Positions 23,696 through 37,390 of a stretch of 64,000 nucleotides of DNA are shown piece by piece. Under the pieces are notes generated by a model. It had not been told where the DNA came from and did not search any database. It saw only the letters and a list, made by a program, of their open reading frames with translations. Numbering within the stretch: position 1 is the first letter of the stretch; each line of letters opens with the position of its first letter. The translations under genes were made by a program, and so were the position numbers. This DNA is from Macrobrachium rosenbergii (lineage: Eukaryota > Arthropoda > Malacostraca > Decapoda > Palaemonidae): assembly GCF_040412425.1 (NCBI RefSeq), contig NC_089749.1:18987662-19051661 (forward strand), read 5' to 3'.

Positions 23696-26203
23696 CGATT
23701 TTCCTACCAGATGAAACCGGAAGAAAAAAACCAAAAGCATCCTAATACGAGACACAAAAACCAGAATTCCTAAATTCAACACCACAGCAGCCACAGAGTT
23801 GCTCTAAGGCAAGAAAAACAAAAGCAACCCAACGTTGCTTATCAAGATACGAATCAGCTGCAAAGGACAATCTCTCTCCACTCATAAATCAACCGACATA
23901 CAGCAAGGATAGGACCCGAGCAAAATAACCCAAAACCACATACACAGCTTTTTTTTATTCAATCAATCCTGTAGTAAAGGAATTACCAAAAACCGAACGA
24001 CATAGTGAACTACTCATTTCGATAAAGACCCCATTAATTATCTACTTTGTTGTGGCATGGTGGACGAAATGCAGTAATTAAAAACTGAAATAATCGTAAA
24101 AATCACTGTTCAAGACTGAAGAAATAACACTCAAATTTGCGCAAATGCGTATTCGTGACCAGTAAACTAAACAGAGGATCTTTCCGAACCAGTATATAAG
24201 TAGACTCAAACTTTCGAGATTCAATTCTATCTCATCCTGGTGTGCCTAATGTCGTAAAAATTCCAGTATTAAGAAATTAGTAATTGGAACATTAAGATTA
24301 ATTTTGTCCGTGCAAGCGATTACCTGTACAGAAACAAGTTAACGAGAGCAGAATACCAATATACAATATTATGATGTCTCCTCGTTACTTAATCAGTTTA
24401 CTATAGTTTACACTTATACAAATGCCTACCAATTCAGTTTACACTACCATTTGTACAAGAGCTATTGAAATGACAAATTTACCAAGACAAAGCAAAACAA
24501 ACAATCAGCTCTTATGTAAATGATCTGTTAAATGTTCATAGACCGTTATTCGTAATTATATTAATGGCGTTACGTGAATTTTTTAAATCAAATGCATTTC
24601 CATAAAGATTTTTTTACATTTAAGATAATCAGAAACAATCACGAAATCTAAATGGCATGGAAAAAATGATAACATTAAGGTACTTAAATTCTCTTAACCG
24701 ATTGTTTAGCCGATTGTTTAAGTAACAACGATAAGGTGTAAGATTCACTGAGAATTGGGACCGGCTGCAAATCACACATTCTCGCTGTCGGTTGCTAAAT
24801 TCAAGGCATTTCTTGAATGACTTGATTGCCATGATGTTTATAAATTTGAGCTGATAAGCCTATCTCCGCCATCAATATGGCATAGCACTGCAGTCAACTA
24901 GCAATTCTTGGGACGCTGGAACGATTCAATAGTTTCACTTACAAATCCCCTGGCAATTTCATACAAAATTCAAACGGAGTAGTCTTACATTGGTGGTTAA
25001 CTAAGATCACCCGTCTTCAGGTAAACCTTTCCAACCTTACTAAACGATATTACTACTTACGTACACTTAAAAATTAAACAGTACATTCGAGTTACTTCCT
25101 AAAGGATCAAGTTTAACAAAGCTTATAGCAACGTGTGAAGATCAACGAACCAAATTAACAAAATGCAATAATGCTCCCACTTACGAGCAATTGTGATTGA
25201 GACTGATCATATGTAGGGAAGTTCTTTGGAGACGATTGTTCCATGAAACTCCAATTCTATTTTATCGGCTACTTTAAATGGAAATGCTAATACGACGCAG
25301 TGTATCAGATCAAACATACGATTTTACACCCAGAAGCAACTGAAACTACTGATGAGAATGTTCTGAAAGCTTCAAAAGCTAGCTTAAAGCTATCATTTCT
25401 TAAAAGCAAAGTACTGTCAACCAGTTAACCCAACTCCACGTGTCTTACGAACATCAGCTAACTGTAAATCAGCGTATAACAGCGAATGTGTTGCATTTAT
25501 GGCTAGAGCGGCCTAATTTACAACTAACTCTTCTTTATACATTTAAGACGAACTTCACCCCGGCATGGTTTTTCACCTCTTCAACAGATATACTTGCAGT
25601 TCCAACTGTCGTGGCTTGTTGCTAATGTTAAGACAAAAATTCTTATCCTTGGCCTCGAAGATTCGACATTAGTCTACTCGTATCCACAATGGTCTTGGGT
25701 GTCTTGGTAAATTCACTTCATTATCCAGGCGTTCTCAAGTTACATCCTGCAAAGCAAAATTCGGTCAAGTTTCATAAAGTACATTGTCTAAATCTGTGGG
25801 GTTTACATATAGCTAAAAGAGCCTGACATCCTCGCCGATTTATAAACAATCCGTTGTACAGAAATGATTAATAGCGTTTAATCAAAATGTGTTTCAAATA
25901 CATTACTAGTGTCACTATATTCAAATTTTATTACTGATATAGTAGTCACAAACCACCAAGGAATACGAGGTAATAAATGTCACAAGAGCTAGCAGGAGTA
26001 TTTCAGTTTTAAAAGCAGCTTTGGTTATGCTGATTGTCTACTTTTCCATCCTATAAAACCGAGTGTAATCCCTTTAGAAATGCCTTTTACTAAACGAGTT
26101 TAAATACAAGCTCAAAACTTAACAGGCTTATTAACCACTATTCACTTCACACACGGTTCGGTTACTCGAAATCTTGTTTTATAATAAAACCCATGGATAC
26201 CAA
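23696..26203. other. No gene recognised
   Basis: A/C-biased AT-rich sequence. A small duplication, CCGATTGTTTA twice, lies near 24700. Nothing else stands out. Confidence 0.5.
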
Positions 26204-26285
26204 GAATTTGAGATGGGACTTCCACTATATTTAATTACCTTATAAATTTGAGGTGGGACTTCCACTGATATTCAATTACACTTGA
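26204..26285. repeat. 40-bp tandem duplication
   Basis: AATTTGAGATGGGACTTCCAC recurs as AATTTGAGGTGGGACTTCCAC about 40 bases later, and both copies are followed by ATT-AATTAC. Confidence 0.8.
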
Positions 26286-26344
26286 TACCCTATTTTATTG
26301 GTTATTTGTATTATACAAAAAATCGCATAGCACCAATCACCTTA

Positions 26345-26415
26345 GATTGATTTATGGATTTTAGGCATACATGCAAAGCACTGGGACAATTATGGCCATT
26401 CAGCGCTTAAAATGA
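26345..26415 (+). mobile_element. Short diverged copy of decapod-type dispersed repeat
   Basis: The segment reads ATTTTAGGC, AAGCACTGGGAC, GGCCATTCAGCGCT, AAAATGAAAC. This is the same order as the start of the repeats at 37391 and 42361. The rest of the repeat is missing. Confidence 0.6.
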
Positions 26416-26706
26416 AACTTAGCTAGAATTCATTAAAACTATAAGTGTACCAAAAACATTCTTTAATACGAATCAAATAATCCCAGCACCTTTACTTTAG
26501 AGCAGTGTGTTTCAAGAAAACATTTACCCTGCAGTTACAATAACTTCAAAATTAGTGACATGCAAACTGTTTGCTAAAACTAATACTTTTTTTACTTTAA
26601 GACTTTGGACAATGTTCTGGAATCTAGTGTCTTGTGCACCACCGACTGCTACAAGACCAACTTTTTCGTGGCTCTCAAATGTTTAATTTTCCCTTTACCT
26701 TCAAAA

Positions 26707-26808
26707 TCAACTATGGTTACCTTCTAAATCAACTATAGTTACCTTCTAAATCAACTATAGTTACCTTCTAAATCAACTATAGTTACCTTCTAAATCAACT
26801 ATAGTTAT
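26707..26808. repeat. 22-bp tandem repeat, about 4.6 copies
   Basis: Copies of TCAACTATAGTTACCTTCTAAA start at 26707 with almost no divergence, so the array is recent. Confidence 0.92.
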
Positions 26809-28989
26809 GACTATTAGTAAAGCTGAAAAATAAGTTCAACTTTTAAATTCAGTTTTGTTCACTGGTGCTTTTATCCTTAGTCAATACAATTTTCGTGATG
26901 CATGCAACCACTATTGTTCAAATTTCCACCAATAATATTGGTACAAATTATCAATATAGTCTCCCTCAATTTGCCCGGAATTTATCAAGCACCATTTCTA
27001 CTGTCATTTCCCCTCGTTCATTTTATACCATATCCGAGGATACACTAGCAATTAAAATTATGATTCAGTAGTTATCGTGAGTTAACTTGCCAACATACTT
27101 TTAAAACACTGAAGGAAAAAAGCCAAGATGCTACATAATTTTATTAGTTATGTTTACTGCACTTACAAGAATTTCTATGGTTATATCCCTACACCAGTTT
27201 ACATACAAGCTACGAGAAAATTCAACGGCTTGCTTAGCACTGTTCACCTTGATAAACACGGGGGTGGGGGGGAACTTCCTAAGTCCAGGTTACACAGCTC
27301 TCAGATCCTTCAGTTTTGCCAAGCCATACCCATTGAATGAAGCATTGCTTTAAGAATATGCAGTTTCATTTTCTTACTGGGCGAACATTCTCAGCTTACA
27401 CAATTCTCGTAGGTCCCTAGGAAGAAAAACACCGTTAGAACTTAATGCAAATTGGAAAGTTTTAACTTAATTACTGACCACAATCAGGTTAAAATACTTA
27501 GCTTACGTTTCTGCCATATAGCATTACTAAAGTCTATTCAAATTAAGTTTAAAATATTTGCAATTTCAATTTCTTAAAATATTTGCAATTTCAATTTCAG
27601 GCAACTTGTTGAAAGATCACTCAATGGCAAAACCTCAAAAATGCTTATGTAACGTTACTTTTCCTTTTATGTTTACTATCAATGCTTTAATACTAAGTAC
27701 AGTATTCATTATAATTCCAATATAGTAAAAAATATTTTCATGTAAAACTTTCTAGTGGCAGAAGACCCCTTAACTCAAATTACCAACCAGATTATTCCTC
27801 TAACAATTTATCACCAAAACCGTAAAAAAATGGGCCCTAATTTTTCATATGAAATTCTGATCTTCCCCGTTATAATACCAGACTTTAAAAAAAAAATGTA
27901 ACTCACCAGAATTTATTAGTGGACTTCAGTGGTGATTTACTTTTACTCAGGAGACTTCAGTTTTTCCAATCTTAGATGTCCTCAAAAGGCCATTGAATAG
28001 TCCTGCAATAGAAAAGATGTATAAAGCCAAGAACTAGAGTATGAAAAACCAAAATGTGCCTGTCTGGGAATTTGATTCAAAGCAAATCAGGTTAAATAGC
28101 CTTGCTTCTTATAATGCCCAACAATTACAGTTAAAACTATCTTCTGAGTCCTACAGTTGCCTAGACAATAGGCAATACTTTTTCCCCAAATTAACTAAAC
28201 TCCTTTACTATTGCTTGGTCATTCAAAATTATACAAGTTTCATTATTTTAAATTATCCCCCTTCTCTGATTTTGATTTTAAATTACTAAACAGTAAATTT
28301 TGTTAGCACTGAAATTAACTGCTTCAAGTTCCTGCCGGTTTCATCTGGTAACTTCCCTGTTCATCGATTGCAGCAGCTAATTTGTGCCTAACCAACACAG
28401 TTCGAACTAAGAGTCAATTTTGTCCTAACAAGGAACAGTATCTTGACAACCCCAAAGCAAAATTTTGGTATAAATATTGAGAAATTCGCAGCCCCGTCCC
28501 AGACACCAGCAAACCACAGCCCTGACCCAAGATGCCAGCAAGCCAGCCAGTTACCGGCAAGCTATAATCACAATCATTAACAACCAGTCACAGTAAGGCA
28601 CGAATACCCCACTGCCACGGCCTAAGACCAACAACCCACAGCAAGACCCCAGCCCACTCCTTTGACCTACACAGAAGCAACCTACAACAGCACAGAACCA
28701 CGGCCTGCAGTGCAAAAACAAGATCATGATAGGTAATAACAGTTACACGAATATAACTAATCTTGTAATGGCAGCCAACCAACAATGTAAGGCAATTGTT
28801 CCTGTGTTAAACTTGAAAACTTGAAAGTTCATACTTTGAGAAATTCTTAAGTCTTACGTGCATTATTAAATTGAAATTCGACGCACTATTTCTTTATCTT
28901 AAGATTTAGATAAAAACCTGAAAAACCAAAAGCTACAAAGCGAAATGATGCAATCATTCTCATCTAACATGCTCCAGGAATGTATTATC
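26809..28989. other. No gene recognised; small duplication inside
   Basis: AT-rich sequence. At about 27550-27600 a 26-bp unit (TTAAAATATTTGCAATTTCAA) is tandemly duplicated. Positions 28490-28560 are locally CCAGCA-rich. No coding sequence is recognised. Confidence 0.5.
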
Positions 28990-29128
28990 TTTAAACTCCT
29001 TGGTTACAACGTAACCAATATTGCATTCAGTATCAGTTAACCATAGTTTCACAGCGCTAACTAGTTTAAAATCCCTGGTTGCAATATAATTAATGTTGCA
29101 TTCAATATCAGTAGTTTCACAGCGATAA
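28990..29128. repeat. 75-bp tandem duplication
   Basis: TTTAAACTCCTTGGTTACAA and TTTAAAATCCCTGGTTGCAA start at 28990 and 29065. Each copy continues through TTGCATTCA-TATCAGT and GTTTCACAGCG-TAACT. Confidence 0.8.
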
Positions 29129-31036
29129 CTGGCTTAATGGACCGAAATCCTCTTGTTAGAACTATTACGCTATTAGAAATAGCGATACGCTACAATTTGC
29201 CAAATTTACCAAAGAGTAATTTACCTTTTTCAGTCAATGGCACTGGTACATTAACAAGCAATGCAGCACTAGATCATTCCTTGCTAATATGTTTCCATTA
29301 GTTATTGTCGAAAGGACATTTTGTAATTTTTCCCATATGGAGTATGGGTTAAGGAGCTAGTGATTATACTTGTCTGACTCATGTACAAGAATTACTGAGG
29401 GTGAGTGAAATTAACTTACCTAACAGCAAAATAAAGCTAACCATCCAATAGTAATTACTGACACTGAAGTCTCCCCTCCAATAAAAAGTTCTTGAAGTAA
29501 ATTATTGGTTTTGGGACAAAAATTTGTGCTCTCAAGCTACGTTTCCAAACTTCCAAGGAAGTAAGGTGAACAATGCTGATGGGATGGTATTGCTCTATTG
29601 CCATTTAGGATCTGTGCAATGTTAAACTAGGAATAAATATGCTAGGTCAGTCAGGATGATGGCATCCACTGCAGTTAGGTGGAGCCAGCACTAGTTAGGT
29701 TACGAAATGTAAGGTTAGGAAGCATACAGTACTGGTTAATTGGCCTCCTGACATTGCTTCATACAAATTAAGACATGAACCACATATATTACAGATTAGT
29801 TTTGTAAACTGGTTAGGCGCGACAATCCGACTTAAGGTTAATTGGAGCAAAGCACACCTAATGTAATACCAACAGATCAATTTTCAGAATAGGAAAAAAT
29901 TCACATTCTAGAAAATAAGCCGAACTGCCTATAACAAAAATCATTTACTTAGCTTAATGTGAACCAGTTTGTGCATGGAAATCTGGCATTGAATCACATG
30001 CCCAAGAGCTTCAAAACTGCTCTTCGAGAGTACTGGAGAAAATGAACCATACCCCGACCACTGTCGTAAGCTGTATTTGTTCGAATATGTAATGGGGGTA
30101 AACCTGACAAATTACAGCTTACCCACAGTACTAAGGGTGAGTGGTTGAACATACCCTATATCTGGTCCAGGACCCACTTATAAGTAGGTCCATGATCTTG
30201 TCGTACTTCACCCAGAGAGCCGAGTAGGACCCATACATTAACAGACCTTTACTACCATAACACAATTTGATGAAACTGAAAAATCTCTAGCAATTCCTGT
30301 GTAGAGTATTCTTCAGTTGCATTGAACGAAAAAAATTTTTTTACATATGGCTTGATATATAAATTTCTCGCCAACACTAAATATCCTAAGGGTCGATAAA
30401 ATTGTGAACTTTCTACAGACAGATTTGACCTAAGTTTTCTGGCGTAAGTTTACCTTTTACCAAAGTTTAACAGATGGTTCACGGACATTTACGGACTCCG
30501 CATAGTTTTCATAAAATGCCGACTAACCCCACACAGTGCTTGGTAAATACAAACCGAAGTGGTAACCAAGCATTGTACGTGGAAACTGAGGTATGTTTTG
30601 AACAAGCAATTAAAGTAGTCAACATTTACTGGGCTAAATTTTTGGTTATCCTAGTCATGAGTTTTATCAGTTTCCTTAGCTAATTAAATCTGCAATCCTT
30701 TTTGCCAGGCCTTTATTGAAGCGAAGACACCCCTGCCTTACGTCAAAAATGTCGACAATCGACCAGCCTGATCTGAAAACTTAATTCCAGCCTCATGTTT
30801 GTTCAGACAAACCAATAGTTGACTATCAACATAAGCTAAGAGGGTAAAGGGAATAATTTACCGAGCTCTTAACACTACCACAAATCTGAACTTTTACCAC
30901 CGTAACAGATTTAAGAGCTACCTTTGAATGATTTCTATTAGCTACTGTTTTCCGAAAGGTTCATAAATACGCCAACTGATCACTGACCCCGGCAGGGAGC
31001 CTCTAACTACAGATTAAACCGTCAAGGAAACTTATT
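29129..31036. other. No gene recognised
   Basis: AT-rich sequence with scattered short reading frames; no repeat of note. Confidence 0.5.
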
Positions 31037-31523
31037 AGTTAACTCTAAGCCGTAGTTCCGCGGTGAGCCAGACTATAGCAATTGACGTTTCCCATATTTA
31101 TTTTACTTGCTTTACAAATTTAAAAAGTAATATTTTTGTCGGTTGCTAACTAAACTGTAATTGACCTTTCAAGACTGCACGATACCGACGAGGTAGATCT
31201 AAGCCGGCATTCATGCGAACCCCCTGACGCCCCTCCAGCTATACACGCAAGGTGAACCAGTAAACTCCTAAAATACCACCCAACGTACCCATAGGTGTTT
31301 GTTGCAATTTTGCCGTATTAGCTATGGGGAGGGGGGTGGGGGGCCGCCGGAATGTCGGCTTAGATCTACCCCGTCATGTAGTCTTCAAAGGTCAATTTCA
31401 GTTTAGTTACAGCCGGCCGACAAAATATTACTTTAAATTCTTGTAAAGCAAATAAAATAACACAGGAAAACGTCAGTTGCCATAGTCTAGCTCACCGCGG
31501 AACTACGGCTTAGAATTACCTTA
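31037..31523. mobile_element. 0.49-kb foldback element with arms of about 200 bp
   Basis: Left and right ends are inverted copies of CTAAGCCGTAGTTCCGCGGT, then GAGC-AGACTAT. The complementarity continues inward through TATTTTA-TTGCTTTACAA, TAATATTTTTGTCGG and TAGATCTAAGCCG. The short loop is G/C-rich with runs of G (31325-31350). There is no coding sequence, so it is a MITE-like element. The flanks hint at a TTA-type target site, which is not certain. Confidence 0.85.
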
Positions 31524-31768
31524 TTTTTTTACAAAAAACTTCCGTGGGATGCTATGTTTGGTATCAGCACTCCAGGGATGTGCGTAAAACAGCTGCAAAT
31601 AATCACATTTTACCGGAAAATTTATCAAGTCCCCACCTGTACTGCATCATACACTTTTCCATACTGAAGTAAAAAAAAAAATTCTATCTCCTTGCAGAGC
31701 TTTACCTTAGAATTACCCTTACTACCACTAATAAGTTGTAACTCAAGCCGTAGAGCAAGAAATTTTTC

Positions 31769-34700
31769 ACATTGTTTCACTTGAGGAAAAAGCAAGTGCC
31801 TTTTGTAATACCTTGTTACCTAAGGCTAGTGCAATGTTTTCACTTTAGGAAAAAACAAGGACCTTTCAATATCCTAAGACGTATAAGGCAATGTTTTCTT
31901 GAGGAAAAAAGGGTACCTTGCAATATCCTAAGACCTAGGGCAATGTTTTCCTTGAGGAAAAAAGGGTACCTTGCAATATCCTAAGACCTAGGTCAATGTT
32001 TTCTTGAGGAAAAAAGGGTACCTTGCAATATCCTAAGACCTAGGTCAATGTTTTCTTGAGGAAAAAAGGGTACCTTGCAATATCCTAAGACCTAGGGCAA
32101 TGTTTCACTTGAGGAAAAAAGGGTACCTTGCAATATCCTAAGACCTAGGGCAATGTTTCACTTGAGAAAAAAACAAGGGTACCTTGCAATACCCTAAGAC
32201 CAAGGGCAATGTTTCACTTGAGGAAAAAACAAGGGTACCTTACAATATCCTAAGACCAAGGGCAATGTTTCACTTGAGGGAAAAACAAGGGTACCTTACA
32301 ATATCTTAAGACCAAGGGCAATGTTTCACTTGAGGAAAAAAGGGTACCTTACCATATCCTAAGACCAAGGGCAATGTTTCCCTTGAGGGAAAAACAAGGG
32401 TACCTTACAATATATTAAGACCAAGGGCAATGTTTCACTTAAGAAAAAAAAGGGTACCTGGCAATATCCTAAGACCAAGGGCAATGTTTCCCTTGAGGAA
32501 AAAACAAGGGTGCCTTACAATATCCTAAGACCAAGGGCAATGTTTCACTTGAGGGAAAAACCGAGGGTACCTTGCAATATCCTAAGACCTAGGGCAATGT
32601 TACACTTGAAGAAAAAAGGGCACCTGGCAATATCCTAAGACCAAGGGCAATGTTTCCCTTGAGGAAAAAACAAGGGGTGCCACAATATCCTAAGACCTAT
32701 AAGGCAATGTTTCACTTGAGGAAAAAACGAGGGTACCTTGCAATATCCTACGACCAAGGGCAATGTTTCACCAAGAAAAACAAGATTTTTGCAACGTATC
32801 CTAAGACCAAGGGCAATGTTTCACTTGAGGAAAAAACAAGGGTGCCTTACAATATCCTAAGACCAAGGGCAATGTTTCACTTGAGGAAAAAACAAGGGTA
32901 CCTTGCAATATCCTAAGACCAAGGGCAATGTTTCCCTTGAGGAAAAAACAAGGGTGCCTTACAATATCCTAAGACCAAGGGCAATATTTAACTGAGAAAC
33001 AAGGGTACCTTGCAATATCCTAAGACCAAGGCAATGTTCCCTTGAGGAAAAACAAAGTGCCTTGCAATATCCTAAGACCAAGGGCAATGCTTCACTTGAG
33101 GAAAAACAAGGGTGCTACATATCCTAAGACCAAGGGCAATGTTTCTGAGGAAAAAACAAGGGTGCCTTACAATATCCCACACCAAGGGCAATGTTTCACT
33201 TGAGGAAAAAAGCAAAGCACCTTGCAATATCCTACGACCAAGGGCAAATGTTCCTTTGGAGGAAAAAAACAAGGTGCCTTACAACATCCTAAGACCAAGG
33301 GCAATGTTTCACTTGAGAAAAAGCAAGGGTACCTGTACGTATCCTAAGACCTAGGGCAATGTTCACTTGAGAAAAAACAAGGCAATCTTGCAATACCCAA
33401 GACCAAAGGCATGTTCCCTTGAGGAAAAACAAGGGTGCCTTACAATATCCTAAGACCAAGGGGTAATGTTTCACTTGAGAAAAAACAATGGTACCTTTGC
33501 AATATCCACACGACCAAGGGCAATGTTTCACTTAAGAAAATAAAGGGTACTCCAATATCCTAAGACCAAGGCAATGTTTCCTTGAGAAAAACAAGGGTGC
33601 CTTACAATATCCCAAGACCAAGGGCAAATGTTACTTGAGGAAAACGAGGGAAAATTTCAATATCCTAGAGCTAGGCAAGACGTGTTCACTGAAAAAACAA
33701 GGGTACCTTGCAATATCCTAAGACCAAGGGCAATGTTTCCTTGAGAAAACAAGGTACCTTGCACATCCTAAGACCAAGGGCAATGTTTTTGGAGGAAAAA
33801 AAGGGTGCCTTACAATATCCTAAGACCAAAGGCAATATTTCTTGAGGAAAAAAGCAAGGTAACTTTGCAAATATCCTAAAGACCAAGGCAATGTTTCCCT
33901 TTGAGGGAAAAAACAAGGGTGCCTTACAATATCTAAGACCAAGGGCAATGTTTCAATGGAGGAAAAAACGTGAGGGTACCTTGCAATGCCATCCTAGAGC
34001 TAGGGGCAATGTTTCACTTGAGAAAAACAAGGGTACCTTTGCAATATCCTAAGACTAAGGCAATGTTTCACTTGAGGAAAACAAGGTACCTTTGCAATAT
34101 CCTAAGACCAAGGGCAATGTTCCTGAGGAAAAAACAAAGGGTGCCTTACAATATCCTAAGACCAAGGGCAATGTTTCACTTGAGGAAAACAAGGGTACCT
34201 TATAATATCCCAAGACTGGGCAATGTTTCCCTGAGGAAACAAAGGGTGCCTTACAATATCCTAAGACCAAGGGCAATGTTTCACTTGAGGAAAAAACGAG
34301 GGTACCTTGCAATATCCTAGAGCTAGGGCAATGTTTCACTTGAGAAAAAAACAAGGGTACCTTGCAATATCCTAAGACCAAGGGCAATGTTTCACTTAAG
34401 AAAAACGAGGGTACTCTATAAATATCCTAGAGCTTTGAAAGGCAATGTTCACTTGAGAAAAAACAAGGCAACCTTGCACATCCTAAGACCAAGGGCAATG
34501 TTTCACTTAAGAAAAACAAAGGGTACTTTGCAATATCCTATCCCATGTGGGGCAATGTTTCTGGGAGGAAAAAACAAGGGTACCTTGCAATATCCAAGAC
34601 CAAGCGCAATGTTTCACTTGAGAAAAACAAGGGTACCTTGCAATATCCTAAGACCAAGGGCAATGTTTCCCTTGAGGAAAAAACAAGGGTGCCTTACAAT

Positions 34701-35706
34701 ATCCTAGGACCAAGGGCAATGTTTCACTTAAGAAAAAAAAGGGTACCTTGCAATATCCTAACCCCAAGGGCAATGTTTCCCTTGAGGAAAAAACAAGGGT
34801 GCCTTACAATATCCTAAGACCAAGGGCAATGTTTCACTTGAGAAAAAAACAAGGGTACCTTGTACATCCTAAGACCAAAGGCAATGTTTCCCTTGAGGAA
34901 AAACAAAGAGGGCCTTACAATATCTAAGACAAGGTGCAATGTTTTTTGAGGAAAAACAAGGGTGCCTTACAATATCCTAAGACCAAGGGCAATGTTTCCC
35001 TTGAGGAAAAACAAGGGTACTTTGACAATATCCTAAGACCAAGGCAATGTTTCCCTTGGAAAAACAAGGGTACCTTACAATATCCTAGAGCTAGAGCAAT
35101 GTTTCACTTGAGAAAAAAACAAGGGTACCTTGGTAATATCCTAACCTCAAGGCAATGTTATGAGGAAAAACAAGGGTGCCTTACAATATCCTAAGACTAT
35201 GGGCAATGTTTCTACTGAGGGGAAAAACGAGGGTACTCTGCAACATCCTAAGACCAGTGGCAATGTTTTCATTTAGAAAAAAACGAGGGTACCTTGCAAT
35301 ATCCTAAGACCAAGGGCAATGTTACACTTGAAGAAAAAACGAGGGTACCTTGCAACATCCTAAGACCAATGGCAATGTTTCACTTAGAAAAAACGAGGGT
35401 ACCTTGCAATATCCTAAGAGCTAGGGCAATGTTTCACTTGAGGAAAAAACGGTACCTTGCAATATCCTACGACCAAGGGCAATGTTTCACTTGAGAAAAA
35501 AACAAGGGTACCTTGCAATATCCTAAGACCTAGGGCAATGTTTCACTTGAGGATAAAACAAGGGTACCTTGCAATATCCTAAGACCTAGGGCAATGTTTC
35601 ACTTGAGGAAAAAACAAGGGTACCTTGCAATATCCTAAGACCTAGGGCAATGTTTCACTTGAGGAAAAAACAAGGGTACCTTGCAATATCCTAAGACCAA
35701 GGGCAA
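31769..35706. repeat. 4-kb satellite, 53-57-bp unit, dimeric order
   Basis: About 70 copies of a unit reading CAATATCCTAAGACCAAGGG, CAATGTTTCACTTGAGGAAA, AAACAAGGGTACCTTG. Two monomer types often alternate in the middle: TTTCACTTGAG with GGTACCTTGCAA, and TTTCCCTTGAGG with GGTGCCTTACAA. Both edges (31860-32160 and 35500-35690) instead carry GACCTAGGGCAATG monomers. The middle (about 33000-34600) has many one-base indels. Reading frames with FHLRKKQ or LVLGYCK repeats are artefacts. Confidence 0.97.
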
Positions 35707-37390
35707 CATGGCTATTTTAAACTGCCATAAAAATCTCCATAAAAGAACCAAAATTCGTTTATCGTCAACTAAGTCCGGGACAACCATAGCCTGAAAAGTT
35801 ATATGGAAAGGTTCAAATAAAATCTCTCAAAAACTACCAAATTCTGCTCTATACCTTGATGCAAATAACTATTTACGCCACCGATATATCAAGAGAACCC
35901 TCATACCAATCAAGATATTGCCGGTCGAGGAAACTTCACATACGTTATAGTAATTACACAAATGAACACGAAAGTAAATCAGAGATATGCTTTGTCCTCA
36001 ATAAAAAAAAATGCTTAGATTAATACCAACACCTATTCAGTAATACCTAAGGGCGAGGACTAGAACAAGAACTTTACGGGAAAATTAGCACACTTGGATT
36101 GCTTTCAAACACTTCGAACAGTTTCCAAACTCCAAAAATCACTAGCCAATCCCTCTCTAAACCAAAAGCACAGTCTGACTTACCGAACATGCGCACCTTA
36201 GTAGCTGAACCAGTAACCGCAAGCACAAGCAAAAGTCAAATGGAGACGTTACTCTCTTACAGTTCCAATTTCGGTTCTTGAGCCGGCTTACCTGAAGGTT
36301 TTAGCCAATCAGAAGCCGTCAAAGATATTTTCTTGGAACACGTCATACGGATTCTGTCACAGCTCCTTCCAATGGATCTAAGAAACACGAAGGAAAATAT
36401 GAATATATTATTGCAAATGAAAATAATAAAATCACGTTCAACCAATATGGTAAACGATAGACATTTATTAAAGTAAAATATTTTTTAACCAAGTGCGCAT
36501 AAACTACGGTATTTGCTCAAACTGAATTTCTATTTAAAAAAAAAAATTCTAAGGTAGGCGCCAAGTTTGAAAATATTGGTTATTCCACTTGACAAAAATT
36601 TACTTCCTTGTTCTCTGTTAATAAACACGTTTTTATTTTAATATCGTCGTACAGACGTGGCTATATTAACTTTTCATTTTACGTTTATCATTTTTTTAAT
36701 ATATTTGACTAAAATAGCGACAAATTCACAGTTCAGAGACTTGCTGAGCGCTTAACAATCTCAATTTTATTTGTACCAAGTATCCCCTGATGCATACGAT
36801 AAAAAAGACAAAATAAACATTCACCCAAATGTTACAAAAAATTGCATTGTTTATATTAAGAACAAGAATACAAATAAATTTTTTTGTAATGTACGCTTTT
36901 GCTTTTTTTTCAATGTTGAATGAAGATATTGCACATTTTATCAGATGCAAACGGATGCTGCAATAGAAAGAAGTGAAATTCTCGTTGGCGTAGGTTTCCT
37001 ACGAGATACTTAATTGCCTCAAGTGTTCAGTAAGTCACAAGGACAAAAACCTCTATGTACATCTATTGACAGCAGTTAGAAAAAATGCAGGCATATTAAT
37101 ATAATAGATTACTACCGTTTGTTTTCAAATAATTTATTATTGAAAATTATTCCAGTTAACTTATAATAATAATTACGAGCTGCGAAATCTTGTGCCAACA
37201 TTAAGAGGCTTGACTGAATTATAGCAACTCTCATGGAGCAAAAATCTGCTCCCGAACAAATCCAGTTTAATCAGACAAATATCAGCAAGGTTGCTGAGTT
37301 GTCCCAAAGTGTGGTCAGAACTAAACGTCATCAGTGGCAGGATTTTCTGTTAAGAAAATATTTCCTTTGATAATTCAACTATACAGAATT
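35707..37390. other. No gene recognised
   Basis: AT-rich sequence. A 60-codon plus-strand frame at 36099-36281 is Ser/Thr-rich and unrecognised, probably chance. Confidence 0.5.

Noticed and set aside
31772..35494. Many overlapping frames with FHLRKKQ or LVLGYCK repeats on both strands
   Set aside because: They arise from the satellite; indels between units break every frame and nothing marks them as genes.
31769..35706. Array of repeats as a CRISPR
   Set aside because: Units are contiguous with no unique spacers, and the genome is eukaryotic.
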